Source: Athripsodes cinereus (taxonomy: Eukaryota > Arthropoda > Insecta > Trichoptera > Leptoceridae). From it: a stretch of 64,000 nt of DNA. Where the stretch lies: the NCBI GenBank assembly GCA_947579605.1, contig OX388313.1, forward strand, positions 3,968,001-4,032,000, in the 5' to 3' direction. Made by a program: the position numbers and the translations under genes. Shown here piece by piece: positions 11,222 to 22,400 of this stretch. The number at the start of each line of letters is the position of its first letter. The first letter of the stretch is position 1. A model generated the notes under the pieces. That model did no database searches. It worked only from the letters and a program-made list of their open reading frames with translations, and was not told the origin of the DNA.

Positions 11222-11344
11222 ACTCATTATATATATATAGTGAAAATATAACAGTGTAATAATTATTTGTAAATTATGTATAAATTATTATTTTTATTAT
11301 TATTGGACAACGTTGAAGTGTCGTGTATTAATTAATTGATTTAT

Positions 11345-11470
11345 TTATTCATATTTACTGTACATGATTACAAACCATTTCATTGAAGGTATACATTTAA
11401 ATTAAATACAATCATTATACAGAGAACGAGTTTAAGGCAAAGGAGCGATATTTTCCAACTAACTCAAACT
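11345..11470 (-). mobile_element. LINE 3' tail, family T
   Basis: The minus strand reads GTTAGTTGGAAAATATCGCT, AAACTCGTTCTCTGTATAAT, then GTACAGTAAATATGAATAAA. Confidence 0.65.
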
Positions 11471-11552
11471 TAACGTGCCAAAGCACCTCAGGGATACTGT
11501 ACAATTCATCAATTCTAGGATATTATATCCACTTCATAATATAAATAGATAA

Positions 11553-11795
11553 AATACTATACTATACCCTCACGCCATGTCCCAAGTGGGGTAGGCAGAT
11601 AGAACGGAACGCCAGATAGATCTATCTTTGCACACTTCCTTCGTTTTCTCCACACTCATCCAGTTTCCCATGCACGCACGTCGATCCCTCTTACTCAACA
11701 CACGGCCGTCCTTGAGAATTTGATCCACGTGATCAAACCACGTGGTTCTCGGATGCACGTGCTTCCTTACACCCTTTCTTTCAGACAAGTAGTTA
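11553..11795 (-). mobile_element. RTE element (family of 23.0-26.0 kb), 3' end copy
   Basis: The minus-strand frame 11788-11570 reads SERKGVRKHVHPRTTWFDHV, DQILKDGRVLSKRDRRACM and SVLSAYPTWDMA, about 85 percent identical by eye to the end of the large element at 25768-25984. It shares the GAGGGTATA(GTAT)n tail. It is severely 5' truncated. Confidence 0.9.
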
Positions 11796-12214
11796 AGTAA
11801 GTTTTTAGATTAAATGAGAATCTAATTAATGTAATTAATGTTCCGACATTTCTGTTTTTTATGAGCATGCCTAAATAAAAATGTTCGCACATACGCCATT
11901 TTAAATATGCAATGACAATAAAGCCAAATCATTATTTTTATAGTTAGGTAGTTTTATTATTATTATGTACTGAAATGATTTTATCAAACAGCCCAGCTTA
12001 TACACTTGTCAAAAAACGATTAAATAGATACTTAAAAAGTTTGAATTATTATGTGGATCAAGATAAGGGATCATAGTATACCATTAGATTTATTTTTGTG
12101 TCGTTTTATACAGTGGTTTATGCATGTAGAATGTGTGAGCAGAGACAGACTGCCTAAGAAGATAATTGTTTTAACAGGTACATGGCTAAGATTAATAGAT
12201 GAACACATTTTTTT
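11796..12214. other. Non-coding DNA
   Basis: AT-rich; nothing was recognised. Confidence 0.4.
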
Positions 12215-12325
12215 AAACAAATGTATCTGGGTTTTGTCAAAAAACCAAATACAACTTTATACATCTTTTACAGTAGGCTTAGAGCTTGTGTCGTGAAAGG
12301 GGACTTTGCCGACACCTGAACTTAA
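12215..12325 (-). mobile_element. SINE-1, 3' part
   Basis: The minus strand reads GTGTCGGCAAAGTCCCCTTT, CACGACACAAGCTCTAAGCC, TATAAAGTTGTATTTGG and then the ATACATTTG side. The tRNA-like head is missing. Confidence 0.7.
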
Positions 12326-12400
12326 AATGAACTTAGATGTGATAGAAACAAAATGTTGCAGAAACAAAAAATTGTGTTTAGAGATATGTAGTATATAGTT

Positions 12401-12625
12401 TCCGTGGAGTGAATGTGGGACTCCCACCCTTCTCTGTTGATTTTCGAGTGTTCTGTAAAAGGCAGGTATCCGAAAAAGACTTCGAATAAGACATTTCAAA
12501 TTTACAGTTCAGCAATATGATATTCCATCCATCCTAAATGTTTTACTTTTTCATTGGCACATAAAGGACGATCTGTGTGTTTACTAAGCTTGTGCAAATG
12601 TCGTGATGTGGTGGCTCCTAATATT
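12401..12625 (+). repeat. Rep-A copy
   Basis: CCGTGGAGTGAATGTGGGAC, TTTTCGAGTGTTCTGTAAAA, GGCAGGTATCCGAAAAAGA, CCATCCATCCTAAATG and ATTGGCACATAAAGGACGA mark a diverged copy. Confidence 0.7.
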
Positions 12626-12894
12626 TTTAACCTACCTCAAAAGGAATGCATCTAGTAGAAGGTGTACCTTTAATTAAAATACGAGTCGTTCTCACCCCGG
12701 GATAAAAGTTGAGACATTCGGAATAGGTGGCATATCATAGGTAAACCTAAATATTTATTTATTTATTAATCATCAATAGTACACTAAAGACAATAAATTT
12801 ACATAAAAATAAACAATGCAATCAAAGAAGGTAATATATTACCCTATTTACAAGTAAATTATGTCATACAGGCTCTTTTGTGAAAATTTCATGA

Positions 12895-13030
12895 AACTGG
12901 GTTAGTTGGAATAAATCGCGCCTCCGTGATAAATTCGCCCAATTTTTATTGATTATATTAAATTTTAATGTATTTTTATGTAAAATTGCTTGTAATCAAT
13001 GTACAGTAAAGAATAAATAAGTAAATAAAA
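12895..13030 (+). mobile_element. LINE 3' tail, family T
   Basis: TGGGTTAGTTGGAATAAATC, CCGTGATAAATTCGCCC, TTGATTATATTAAATT, AATCAATGTACAGTAAAGAA and a TAAGTAAATA end. Confidence 0.75.
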
Positions 13031-13524
13031 AATAGGAAAATTAATGCGAACATTAGCAATTCACAGGATACTAAAAACATCGATAGATCGAATTTATTTC
13101 TGAGACCTTACGGAGAAGGTTAAAAATACAAAACATTATAAAAACTATGTGGCACTTAGTCCTCTCTATATACCTCATAAAGGATGTAGCGTGATAATGT
13201 GTATACAACAGTACAATATATTAGTGTAACACTAATGTGATGTTATCAAAAGTGAAAAAAATTACATACGTCTGATTACATCGACCTATATAAATAGTCT
13301 AATCTTTTTATTGCATGACGTCATTATTCAAGAGAGTCGCCCCGTCAAATTTGCCGACTAATGATTTAATTTACAACATAAAACTTTTCGTAGTAATTTA
13401 GATTAAGTGTATTAGTGAAAATATTCTTCAACTTTTGACCTATACTAGTAATTTGACGTACTAACCTACTCATATTAAGGTCAAATTATGGATTTGTATT
13501 GTTTTTATACGGTAGCAATATCTA
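13031..13524. other. Non-coding DNA
   Basis: Nothing was recognised. Confidence 0.4.
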
Positions 13525-13600
13525 TACTATACTTCTACTACTATATCCTTATGCTACATCCCATGCAAGGTAGGCGTAGAGAGAAAGAAACGCCATATTT
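13525..13600 (-). mobile_element. RTE 3' end relic
   Basis: On the plus strand CTACTACTATATCCTTATGC, then ACATCCCATGCAAGGTAGGC and AAAGAAACGCC mirror the 3' end of the 23-26 kb element in reverse orientation. Confidence 0.55.
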
Positions 13601-13694
13601 TCTAATGTTTTTTTTATTTATTTTTTATTTATTTATTTACAGAAATATAACAACAAAAAACTTACTACAATTTTTTTACTAGTTAAATATTAAT

Positions 13695-13795
13695 AATAAT
13701 ATTAACACTTTATTGATCAGAAAAAAATCATGAGCAATTGGCGAGCTTAGGTATTGCCTGGAGGCAATATCTTCCAGCTAACCGATTTATTACGT
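13695..13795 (-). mobile_element. LINE 3' tail, family T-like
   Basis: The minus strand reads TTAGCTGGAAGATATTGCCT, AGGCAATACCTAAGCTCGCC and TGCTCATGAT, then ATCAATAAAGTG, a variant also present at 45965-46105. Confidence 0.6.
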
Positions 13796-14867
13796 ATATC
13801 TTAAAACATTTTCCTTCAACAATTATATAAAATGGAATTTACTGCTTCACTAGACTTGAGTCTGTTCTGAGGCAGAATGTATTTTTAATTTTGTTTATAG
13901 GTAAGGTTATACAATAGACTCTCATGCCATAAAATGTATCAATAAATAAATAAATATTTATATTTTTTTGTATACTTCAACCTCTTCCTCCACCGGCTTT
14001 TGTACGTTGATAGAATAAACAAAGACAGGAAGAATAAAAAAATATGAAGCAAAACCGAAGGCGGTGGACTGGCTGTCAGCGCTGAAGCCAAGACTTAAGA
14101 GGTTAAGACGCACTCCACACGTGTGAAGATATAATCCTGTAAATATTGTAAAAATAAAAAAAATACTCAAAAACTAGCAAAAAAGAATGGAAAACCTTTT
14201 CTTTGCCGAAGAGTTCACGGAGAAAATATATATTGTTGATATTTAATATAAAAATATAATACATTTCATAGTAATACTGACAAGATGTGAAAAATTCTAT
14301 ACGCACCTACATTATGTTCCTAATAATAATAACGATATCAGTACACAAGATCCTACATATACACCCTTCCCATCCCTCCAGAGAACATAGTAGGGAAAAT
14401 ATAATATCTATCCTCTTAAATATAAATATAGTATTAGATACTCGTATGTAGGTATGTTTATTTTATGTGCTTTTCGATGAACTTTTTACTAGACAAGAAA
14501 ATGTAAAAATAACACTTAACAATAAGTGCCATCCTTTAGGTGTGTACACTGAAGGACTCAGCGACCACCCAGATAGTGCTGAAGTCTGGGTACTTCCATT
14601 TATCGGACTCGATTCTTCACTAGCAAATTTGTCCACACGGGAGGAGTCGTATGTTTCGATAAAAACTTTGTCACTACATTAGTTATAAGATTATATTACT
14701 GAGGTTGGACGTAGGTCCGAAAAGCTTCTTATCAATATAACAATATGTGAAAGTTAAAGTGATTCATTTTTTAAATTTTAAAAATGAACTTTCATAGTGT
14801 TTCCTCTTCGAAAAAAGAAAAGTTGTTAATTTTATAAACTTACTTTAAAAAACAAAGTTGACTCAAC
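13796..14867. other. Non-coding DNA
   Basis: A 72-codon plus-strand frame at 14467-14682 matches nothing I know. No gene was called. Confidence 0.4.
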
Positions 14868-14995
14868 GTTAGCCTGATGACGAGAGCGAAAGCTCTTGAA
14901 AGCTGGGTCGTGGTAAATAAAGTTACTCTGCTTAATTTTTATTAATGTAACACGAACTTCTACCAAGTATCATCGATCGACAATGTGAACTGCAA
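14868..14995 (+). mobile_element. Penelope-like tail with hammerhead-like core, copy 2
   Basis: GCCTGATGACGAGAGCGAAA is followed by GCTCTTGAAAGCTGGGTC and AATAAAGTTACTC, then TTATTAATGTAACACGAACT and CCAAGTATCATCGATCGAC. The stem GAGAGC-GAAA-GCTCTT between CTGATGA and GAAA is preserved. Confidence 0.55.
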
Positions 14996-16285
14996 AACAA
15001 TATTGTCTCTCACCAATTTTGCAAATAAGTTTAAAAGGTCTTTCGCCCATCATCAATTTATTATAAACGAGAAATATGACGAATTTGTAATGTTTCATTT
15101 TGTAATTTTTAAGATAAAAAGAAAATCTTCTAGTACAGAAATTTCCTATTTTTTGGGAAAGTGGGAAAGTGGGAAATATGACATCATAGTAGAAATCATT
15201 CATCCACAAAAGATTCCATACAATCATATTTTATTATATTTAATAGGTCGTCTATAGGAGTTTTCTTTTAACTATAATAGTAAGATAAAAACTCACTAAT
15301 GATGGGTGTACACCTACATATCTCTAAGTTCATTAATACTTATGGCGAAAATTAACATTGTTTTTTTTTACTTTTTTATTATTAACTATTATTAGACAAA
15401 ATTAAAGTGTCGTTGACAATGCATCACTTTTAGGATATTTTATTTTAAATTATTCTTTCGATTTATTTCATTAAATTGATATGAGCAAAACCGGGTTTAA
15501 AAGCTAGTTTTAATAATAATATCTACGCACTACAAAAATGGTTCGGAATTTTCAATCTCACCTATTTACAATATTATTCATATTCAATAATAGAATACCT
15601 CTTTCGCAATAATGCCTACCACAATAGAAAGCTCACAGAATATTATTAAGTATAACATTACTACAATACATAATAAAAGCACTTTATAATAATACGATTC
15701 AACAAGGAAAGTTTCCGATTCAATACGTGAAGCTTAAAGATCTATTATTACACAGATCTAATAAAAGAATTCTTGCTGTTGTTAATCTCAAAGGGGATTT
15801 TTTTTATATTGGATCATAGTTAGTATTGATATTTAAAATAAAGTTGTAAGGTAGGAAATGATCAATCTCCTTTTCGTAAGCGACTAAAAGTCTATGGAAG
15901 AATAGAGATGTGAAAAAGCTTGACTATTTTTAAATTTAGTTTGAGTAATTTCAGGCCGAAACAACAGACAACAATACACCTATATGTTTATAAAAAAAAA
16001 ATACAATCAGTTGTGCATAGCATACATAGGCCACTTTAGATTCACAGGAGTAGGAAGAAGTCATGTGACATCTCATGGAGTCAGAACACACACAGACCGA
16101 GCGCAGGCTACTAGAAAGAAAGTGGCGAAGCTCTAGAACAGACTCCGAGCCCGTGCTCGCTGAGGTGCGACCCTCCAAAACTGAGGATATTGAGATAGAT
16201 GGTCAGTAGAACGAGACAAGATGGTCATCATCCTCAGAATTGAGGGCCGACATAGATGATGATGATAGTATAAAGAGTCCCCGTT
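14996..16285. other. Non-coding DNA with a possible LINE remnant
   Basis: At 16070-16265 a GC-richer stretch ends in a (GAT)n run after TTGAGGGCCGACATA, reminiscent of RTE 3' ends. The frame there is broken. The remainder shows nothing. Confidence 0.4.
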
Positions 16286-16287
16286 AT

Positions 16288-16515
16288 ACCATGGACTCCT
16301 CGGTAAAAAATAGGTATCCCACTCTTTTCAGTAAGTTTTCGAGTGTCCTGTAAAAAGCAGATATTGGTCTAACATCTTATTGACATCTTCAGTTCAGCGA
16401 TGAGGTATTCCACCAATCCTGGATGTCTTAACTTATATTGGTACAAAGAAGATTAACTGCTTGTTTATAACGTGGAGTTCGCTGACTACTCCATTTGTGG
16501 AAAGTGATGGGATGT
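16288..16515 (+). repeat. Rep-A copy
   Basis: GGACTCCTCGGTAAAAAATA, TCCCACTCTTTTCAGTAAGT, TTTCGAGTGTCCTGTAAAAA, GCGATGAGGTATTCCACCAA and CTGACTACTCCATTTGTGG mark a full-length, diverged copy. Confidence 0.75.
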
Positions 16516-17167
16516 ATGTATGTACAATATTAAATAAGAGTTTTCAGAACCAGATGCCAACTAACAATTTGCTCTGCAGTTTTTAGTTAAATCGTACGAG
16601 TAAAACATCCCTCATCAAATCTCGCCTAATTAAGTACTTATTTTAAAGATGATTCTGTTTCTTTTATTTTGAAAACTTAAACACACCCGCAATGAATGCA
16701 ATATGCTTGTATCGTGAAGCCGTGAAGGAACCAAGATTCAAATTCGGGATGTCCGAGTTGAAAGTCCAAGACTCTGCAATCAGGTTACCTACGAATAATT
16801 GCATTTTATACAACACTCGGGAAAATTGCAGAAAAGAGCGGAAATTTATTCCTTTAAGAGAAATCCTCCCTTTTAATATTATCAGGTACAAAATATCTTA
16901 AGTAAAAAATAACAAGAGATTGTTAAGATAAAAAACTGTGAAAAATGATTTTCTTGTCTGTATTTTTAAGTTCATTGTAAAGATTTTTCGACTACCACTT
17001 CATTGTACAATGTTAGTTAGCTCACTTTATTTACCCGGAGACAGACGATATTTAATTAATGAGCTGAACAAAAAAAAATCATGTTTTTAATCAATAATTT
17101 CGCAGAGTGATCCAAAAAAGTTAACATTTGTAGTCTACTATTTTCATGTAAAAAAATTAAAGACTTC
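16516..17167. other. Non-coding DNA
   Basis: Nothing was recognised. Confidence 0.4.
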
Positions 17168-17250
17168 TATTCGGTGGTCGTTCGCCTGGTGGTAAAGTAT
17201 CGGACTTGCAATCGAGAGATCCGAGTTCGATTCCACCCGCTGCTTATTTA
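17168..17250 (+). mobile_element. tRNA-like SINE head
   Basis: GTTCGCCTGGTGGTAAAGTA (A-box-like), GGACTTGCAATCGAGAGATC (anticodon-arm-like) and CCGAGTTCGATTCCACCC (B box) are spaced as in a tRNA. The acceptor ends do not pair well, so it is a tRNA-derived SINE rather than a functional tRNA gene. Confidence 0.6.
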
Positions 17251-17279
17251 GTCCACTTTTACAACATATACATAATAAC

Positions 17280-17885
17280 TTTTTATGTTATAATTTTATT
17301 TTATAATTTGATATGATACGATGTGTTTTGTTTTTTATTTTGTAATTTTATGTGGTGTGCGGTGTGCTGTAATTTTATTTTATAGTTTGATATGATTCAA
17401 TATGTTTTATTTTTATTTTATGATTTGACAAGATGAATGTGCTGTAATTTTATTCTATAATTTGACATGACAGTGTCTTTTATTTTAATTTTAAAATTCG
17501 GTGTGATGCAGTGTATTGTATCTTTATTTTATGGTGAGATATTTATTTATTTATTTATTTTAACACAATATACGGCAATTGCCTTTACAAGTATACAGAT
17601 AAACTTTATAACGTCACACAATCATTCAACACATGTACAAAAATATAAAAACAACATAAAAACAGACAAAACATTCTCCAGTTAAAGTCAAAAAATAAAA
17701 ATGAAAATGATACAGTTTGTTTTTTTTATTTTTGTGATTTGACATGATGCTGTTGATATGTTGTAATTTTATTCTATGGTTTATGTGACACAATGTGTTT
17801 AATTTTTATATTTATAATTTGAAGTGATGCAGTATATTTTATTTTTGTTTTGAGTTTTAATTTGATACGACGGTGGTGTTGTGCA
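17280..17885. repeat. AT-rich minisatellite (about 55-65 bp units) interrupted by a LINE
   Basis: Repeated order TGTAATTTTATT(T/C)TA, T(A/G)(A/G)TTTGATATGAT, GTGTTTTATTTTTATTTT in at least eight diverged units. Units continue on both sides of the LINE-J2 insertion at 17540-17710. Confidence 0.75.
17540..17710 (-). mobile_element. LINE-J2 3' end copy
   Basis: Nearly identical to 9105-9280: ATATACGGCAATTGCCTTTA, CAAGTATACAGATAAACTTT and ACAAAACATTCTCCAGTTAA. The (ATTT)n at its left is the reversed tail. It is 5' truncated to about 170 bp. Confidence 0.85.
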
Positions 17886-17945
17886 ATTATTGTTTGTAAC
17901 TATGTATTAAAGGCGTAGGCCGTATTATAAATAAATAAATAAATA
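17886..17945 (+). mobile_element. LINE tail with (AAAT)n
   Basis: TAACTATGTATTAAAGGCGT, AGGCCGTATTATAAATAAAT and further AAAT units match the tail at 5625-5695. Confidence 0.5.
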
Positions 17946-18349
17946 AAACTTACTGTCAGGGTATCTGGATGAATTGGGGTTTATTCCAAATCCAGATTCA
18001 TCTTTGGAAAGCATAAAACAATGCGTTATACTAAATCTTTTTAGTTTGTGAGAATTTACTAAGGCACGAAGATGTATCTATAAGAGAAGAGTCTAAAGAT
18101 AGCTTAGAGGTCTGATGATCTGAGAAATATCGTAAAAATGGAGTAGATACAGTATGTCTGAAATAGTAATAATATAATTTATTCAGAAATTTTACATAGT
18201 AAGTACTTAATTATTTTTTTCAAACCAAGAAATTTGCTTCTGAGTGCAGCAAACTAGTGAAAACTGTATTTTGCTGCACTGACAACACTGTATAACAAAA
18301 AAAACAACACTTTAAACACATAAAAACACTGATAGGTTTATAAAAAGTC
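17946..18349. other. Non-coding DNA
   Basis: Nothing was recognised. Confidence 0.4.
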
Positions 18350-19040
18350 ATATGTCACACCAGTACCCTCATCAAGTCCTCAACACTGTCACGGCCCATG
18401 TTTAGCAACCACAAGTAAACCATACGTTTAAAGGAGTCCCTCCGATAATTCCTTTTGATTTCGGGTTCAAGACAGTTAGTGATCTTTGGCGCCAAAAACA
18501 TTGCGCTACGCTGCCAAGGGAAGAATTCATCCTTGGTGGCAATCTATATTCACCAGCTTTGTGTCTTGTATTCACGCAATGTTTTATGGCAGTTGAATCA
18601 AATTTATTAAATTGATATCTACACAATATCTTCAGGAGGAATATTTTTCTAGGATTTAGCACTCTATATGATAAATATAATGGTTCTGAGGGGTGTCTAT
18701 ATCCACAGCAATGTATCACTCTCAATATTGCCTTGTGGGCCACCATCACAGGATAAACATAAGCAACCACAGCTCCGCCCCAACTCTCTATGCCGTAACT
18801 CAGAATACTCTCACACAGCGCACTACATATACACCATTTTTAACCTTTCAAAGTCCAATATGGATCTTAGATTTCTAAAAACATGTATGAGTTTTCTCAG
18901 TCTCTTTGCTAAAGTCTGGAGGTGTTCCCCCCATCTTAGATGGCGGTCAACAATTATACCTAGATATTTGACTGAACTTACAGACTCGACTCCTTGGCAA
19001 TCACAATCCTGTCGACAATTACACAATAGACTTCTATTCT
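18350..19040 (-). mobile_element. Jockey/CR1-like LINE, C-terminal fragment (frameshifted)
   Basis: Minus-strand frames 19026-18823 (SVKYLGIIVDRHLRWGEHLQ, RLRKLIHVFRNLRSIL) and 18770-18402 (MVAHKAILRVIHCCGYRHPS) join after one frameshift near 18825. They are colinear with residues about 650-800 of the LINE at 59.4-62.2 kb (KYLGLTIDSNLKWNVYLEGL, VAQKAIVRVMSRAPYRHASD). Same clade, different subfamily. Confidence 0.85.
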
Positions 19041-19439
19041 AACGAAAAATCGATATGGAAGAAAATTATGTCAAAATATAGGCCTTGAAATATTGAAGAA
19101 GAAGAAAGATAACTAAATGAGTGAAACATTTCATACAGGTTCAGCTGCTAAGAAGCTCCAAATGAGAAATAGGCGAAGTGTCTCATGGAATGGACACCCG
19201 TGGCGTGGAAAGATCACCATCGAGATGGTAAGATAATTTGGTTGAAAATGTTGATATAAACTAACTGTTAATGGCTCAGGATCGGAGAAGATGGAATGAG
19301 ATAATGGAGACCTTTATTCAGAAGTGGATGACAAAAGGATGAGAAGAGTTAGATTAAAACCAAAAATATAATGTATTTTTTAGGAGTTATCCAAAATGTA
19401 CAGAAACTAACAATCTAACAAAAAAATTAAACGAAGAGA
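19041..19439. other. Non-coding DNA with possible LINE relic
   Basis: 19080-19360 has broken frames resembling decayed LINE sequence; no confident assignment. Confidence 0.3.
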
Positions 19440-19525
19440 ACGATTGCACATTTTTGAAATGAAAAAAAGAAAGATTTGCACGTTTTTTATGATTAGAATG
19501 TCTGCTGGTTACTCCACTTGTGAGA
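19440..19525 (+). repeat. Rep-A 3' fragment
   Basis: ATTTGCACGTTTTTTATGAT and GTCTGCTGGTTACTCCACTT followed by GTGAGAA match the last third of Rep-A. Confidence 0.5.
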
Positions 19526-19549
19526 ATTTTTTTTTTTATTTTTTTTTTT

Positions 19550-19680
19550 TCTTTTTTTTTAAAAAAAAGATATATCTGGGTTTTGTTTTATACCCAAATA
19601 CAACCTTATACACCTTTCACAGTAAGCTAAAAGCTTGTGTCGTGAAAGGGGAGTTTGCTGGCACCTGGGATCAAAATATG
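19550..19680 (-). mobile_element. SINE-1, 3' part
   Basis: Reverse strand: TGCCAGCAAACTCCCCTTTC, ACGACACAAGCTTTTAGCTT, GTATAAGGTTGTATTTGGGT and CCCAGATATATC followed by an A-rich end. The tRNA-like head is truncated. Confidence 0.8.
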
Positions 19681-22194
19681 ATTGTATGAATGAATAAATA
19701 AAATTATAGTACCAAATCGATCAATAACAAATACTATTCTACCAAAAAAAAATACAGAAGACAAAATATTCAAATCCTCATTAAAATTTCAAGTTGCCTA
19801 CACAAGCAAACACACAAACAAATTAATTATTTATAAAACAAGGACGATGATTCCTACTACTTGTTGTTGAGATTAGTATGTACGGCGATATCTTTGTGCG
19901 TGACATTGTTCCCACTCTCCCACTCGCCAGCCAGCGCCACGTTGTGGGACCGCGGTCCCAGAAGGAAACAAAACGACCTATCGTGAATAATATTACGATT
20001 ATAACGTTATAACTACCAACAACGCAACCGTTAAATAATAATTCACTATAGGGACTTGATTCTTTGCACGTGGAAGGTATAAAAAAAATTACACATACCG
20101 ACTTACTTTTCGTTTTTTATTAAACACTCAGTATTCTCTTTAGTAACAACTCAAGAAAGGAAAAACTTCTTTATATTAATAGGAATCTTGAGTTTTTGTT
20201 TCACCTTTTTAAATATGAAAAAATTCTTAATTTGAATTTTGCTCGTAATATATATAGAAACATGTGATAAGCATGACACAGAGGAATTGGGAATGTTACC
20301 TAAGTTTAAAGAGTACTCTTAACCAAGCCTAAGTCGATTCATAAGCGTTGAAACTCTGTGTTGTGCACTCCTTAAGGAAGTTCACATATGTATGTGTATC
20401 ATATACAACATACCTACCTAGTTAATACCTATTCAAATAGGTTGACTATGGATGAGGGTGATCAACTGGAATGATTAATCTGGAGTAGTTCAACATATGT
20501 TTGATATATAGAATCCTCATTATAAGGAATGCCTAGATCAGAATAAGAAAATATAAGCTCTGGTTTTTTTCCAGATTAGGCGAACGTTTCAAAAAGTCGA
20601 TTTTTTTTAATTATTTTTATGTAGATGTGTAGTAGTTTACCTGGAGGATAAGAATTTTGTGTTTTTTTAAGCACAAAATTAATATTTGAATTTTTCGTAT
20701 ACGTTTGACATGTCACATGTACCTACTTAATGTTTTACGTTTGACTGATTTGTAAGTTAGATTAGAGGTAGTTTGATGTTATGTGAATATGAGAAGAAAA
20801 TTCATAAATTTAATTTTGATCCGTTAACCTTATCTGGATTTCTACCCAAGCTCATTTTATTCGACTAATGAATAATAGATTGCTTTAAATCACAAAAATA
20901 AAATTAACAGTTGTTCTAACTTTGTTAGAATCTATGAGAACTATAATTGACATCTGCAATCTTAGAAGAATATGTATGTCTAAATTTAGTACACCCAAAA
21001 TCTTAAGCAAAATCGATTTTAGATTGCCTACTCAGAATAAATCTTGTTTTTTTTTTTTATCTCTACAAAACCAATATAATTGCAGGCTTTAGAAATTCAA
21101 TATGTAATATTTATAAGAAAAACTTTTCACAACGTGAATTAATTGAGAACACAAGTCATAAATTCAAAAAGCAAAGAAGCCTTATTTTCGGTTCTGTCCC
21201 CAGGGTGGGTTGAATATCGAATTGTTTTCGTTTCAATTCTCTTGCTTATATTTTTTGTTTCTCTTTATAAGGGCAAAAATATATTTATTCATACACATAT
21301 ATAAGAAAGAGTTTATTTGGAAACATGGATGTTTGAGATACAAATAAATAAAAGTGAGACAACCAGTCGGCTAATCATAATTTATTAATTTATTCAATGA
21401 AATATAAAATTATCTCACAAAAAAATTCACAACAAGCTACCTCACTGGGCATAACCTGTAGTGAGGTAGTGTTTACACACACATTAAGGGTTGCACCCTC
21501 CCTCACCCATGAATGTTACAGGAATGGCAGTTCCTATGTCATCCATAAAGAGGTAGTGTTTACATAAATTTTCATTCATCATATTATATATCTATACATT
21601 AAATTTAGAAATAAAAAAAAAATATAACAGTAATTTAGAAAATCATAAATAGCAGACAAAAGCACGAGCTACGCTCAATTTTGGGGAGTAATTGTACTAG
21701 GAAAAAAATGTATTATTTTATTGTTCAATTATTGTAAATGATATTTGTGTTTAATAAACATTTTTATTATTATTATTCTTATTATAACATTAGGGTTGAC
21801 TGGAAGAGGTTGCTGTGCAAAAAGTCCGCTCTTTGGTCCAAATTATTTTAATTTTTATCATGTTGTGTATTTATCGTTTATTTATTTTAAATTTGGCCAT
21901 TAAAGATTAATTTATTATTTATTATTATTTTATAACTTCATTCATTCAATTTCTCATGTTGAATACATACGTCTTCTCGTCACCATACAAATCATTATCT
22001 ACGCTATTAAATACAGATATTATTATTATTATTAAAACAACACCATACTCTACTGGGACCATTACAGCATTCGGTTAATGCGATCCCAGAGAAAACAAAC
22101 ATTTACAAAAGTGTTTCCACTTTCCCTACAAATTCTCCGTATGTTATGTGGAATATGTCCACATATAATAATAACTAGACAACTTATTTATACT
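19681..22194. other. Non-coding DNA with two LINE tails
   Basis: 21790-21930 holds a GGGTTGACTGGAAGAGGTTG tail ending in TTATT repeats; 21690-21780 ends in TTTAATAAACATTTTTATTA. Two GAGGTAGTGTTTACA words (about 21462 and 21549) form a short direct repeat. No gene was seen. Confidence 0.45.
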
Positions 22195-22290
22195 ACTACT
22201 ACTATACCATCACGGCATATCCCACAAGTGGGGTAGCCAGCAGATCAGCTGCATGTAAGAAACATGCAAACTGTCCATGCAACATGCAAC
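22195..22290 (-). repeat. Rep-A 3' end
   Basis: Plus strand TACTACTACTATACCATCAC, GGCATATCCCACAAGTGGGG and TAGCCAGCAGATCAGCTGCA is the exact reverse of the Rep-A end and its (TAG)n tail. Confidence 0.85.
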
Positions 22291-22309
22291 CGTTTTGTAA
22301 AAAACCACC

Positions 22310-22400
22310 GCAAGGGCCCATTTAAGAATCATAACACCTCCCGAACATTAGGGTTTTTAACCTCGTCTTGAACACCTCCACACTCTCCAGAGTTTGCAAA
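22310..22400 (-). mobile_element. LINE-J1 C-terminal fragment
   Basis: Plus strand AAGGGCCCATTTAAGAATCA, TAACACCTCCCGAACA and CTCGTCTTGAACACCTCCAC reverse the end of the LINE-J1 coding region at 6400-6480. Confidence 0.85.

Larger units (their letters stand above)
10531..11275. mobile_element. Inverted-repeat-bounded block holding an RTE fragment and a hairpin
   Basis: The ends 10531-10575 and 11230-11275 are inverted copies (AATTTACAAATAATTA and ACACTGTTATATTTTC in the left arm). Inside are a hairpin at 10573-10707 and an RTE-like C-terminal coding fragment at 10775-11221. Because the right arm is the 3' UTR of the RTE fragment, the block may be two opposed insertions rather than one fold-back transposon. 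Confidence 0.7.

Noticed and set aside
14041..14110. GFSADSQSTAFGFAS frame considered as the missing Musashi RRM exon
   Set aside because: It lacks the RNP1 pattern GFGFVTF and proper splice sites.
16070..16200. GC-richer frame starting MESEHTQTERRLLERKWRSS
   Set aside because: Followed by a (GAT)n run typical of RTE 3' ends and by Rep-A; more likely LINE debris than an exon.
17168..17250. Possible functional tRNA gene
   Set aside because: The A and B boxes are present but the acceptor stem does not pair and an AT-rich tail follows; a SINE head is more likely.
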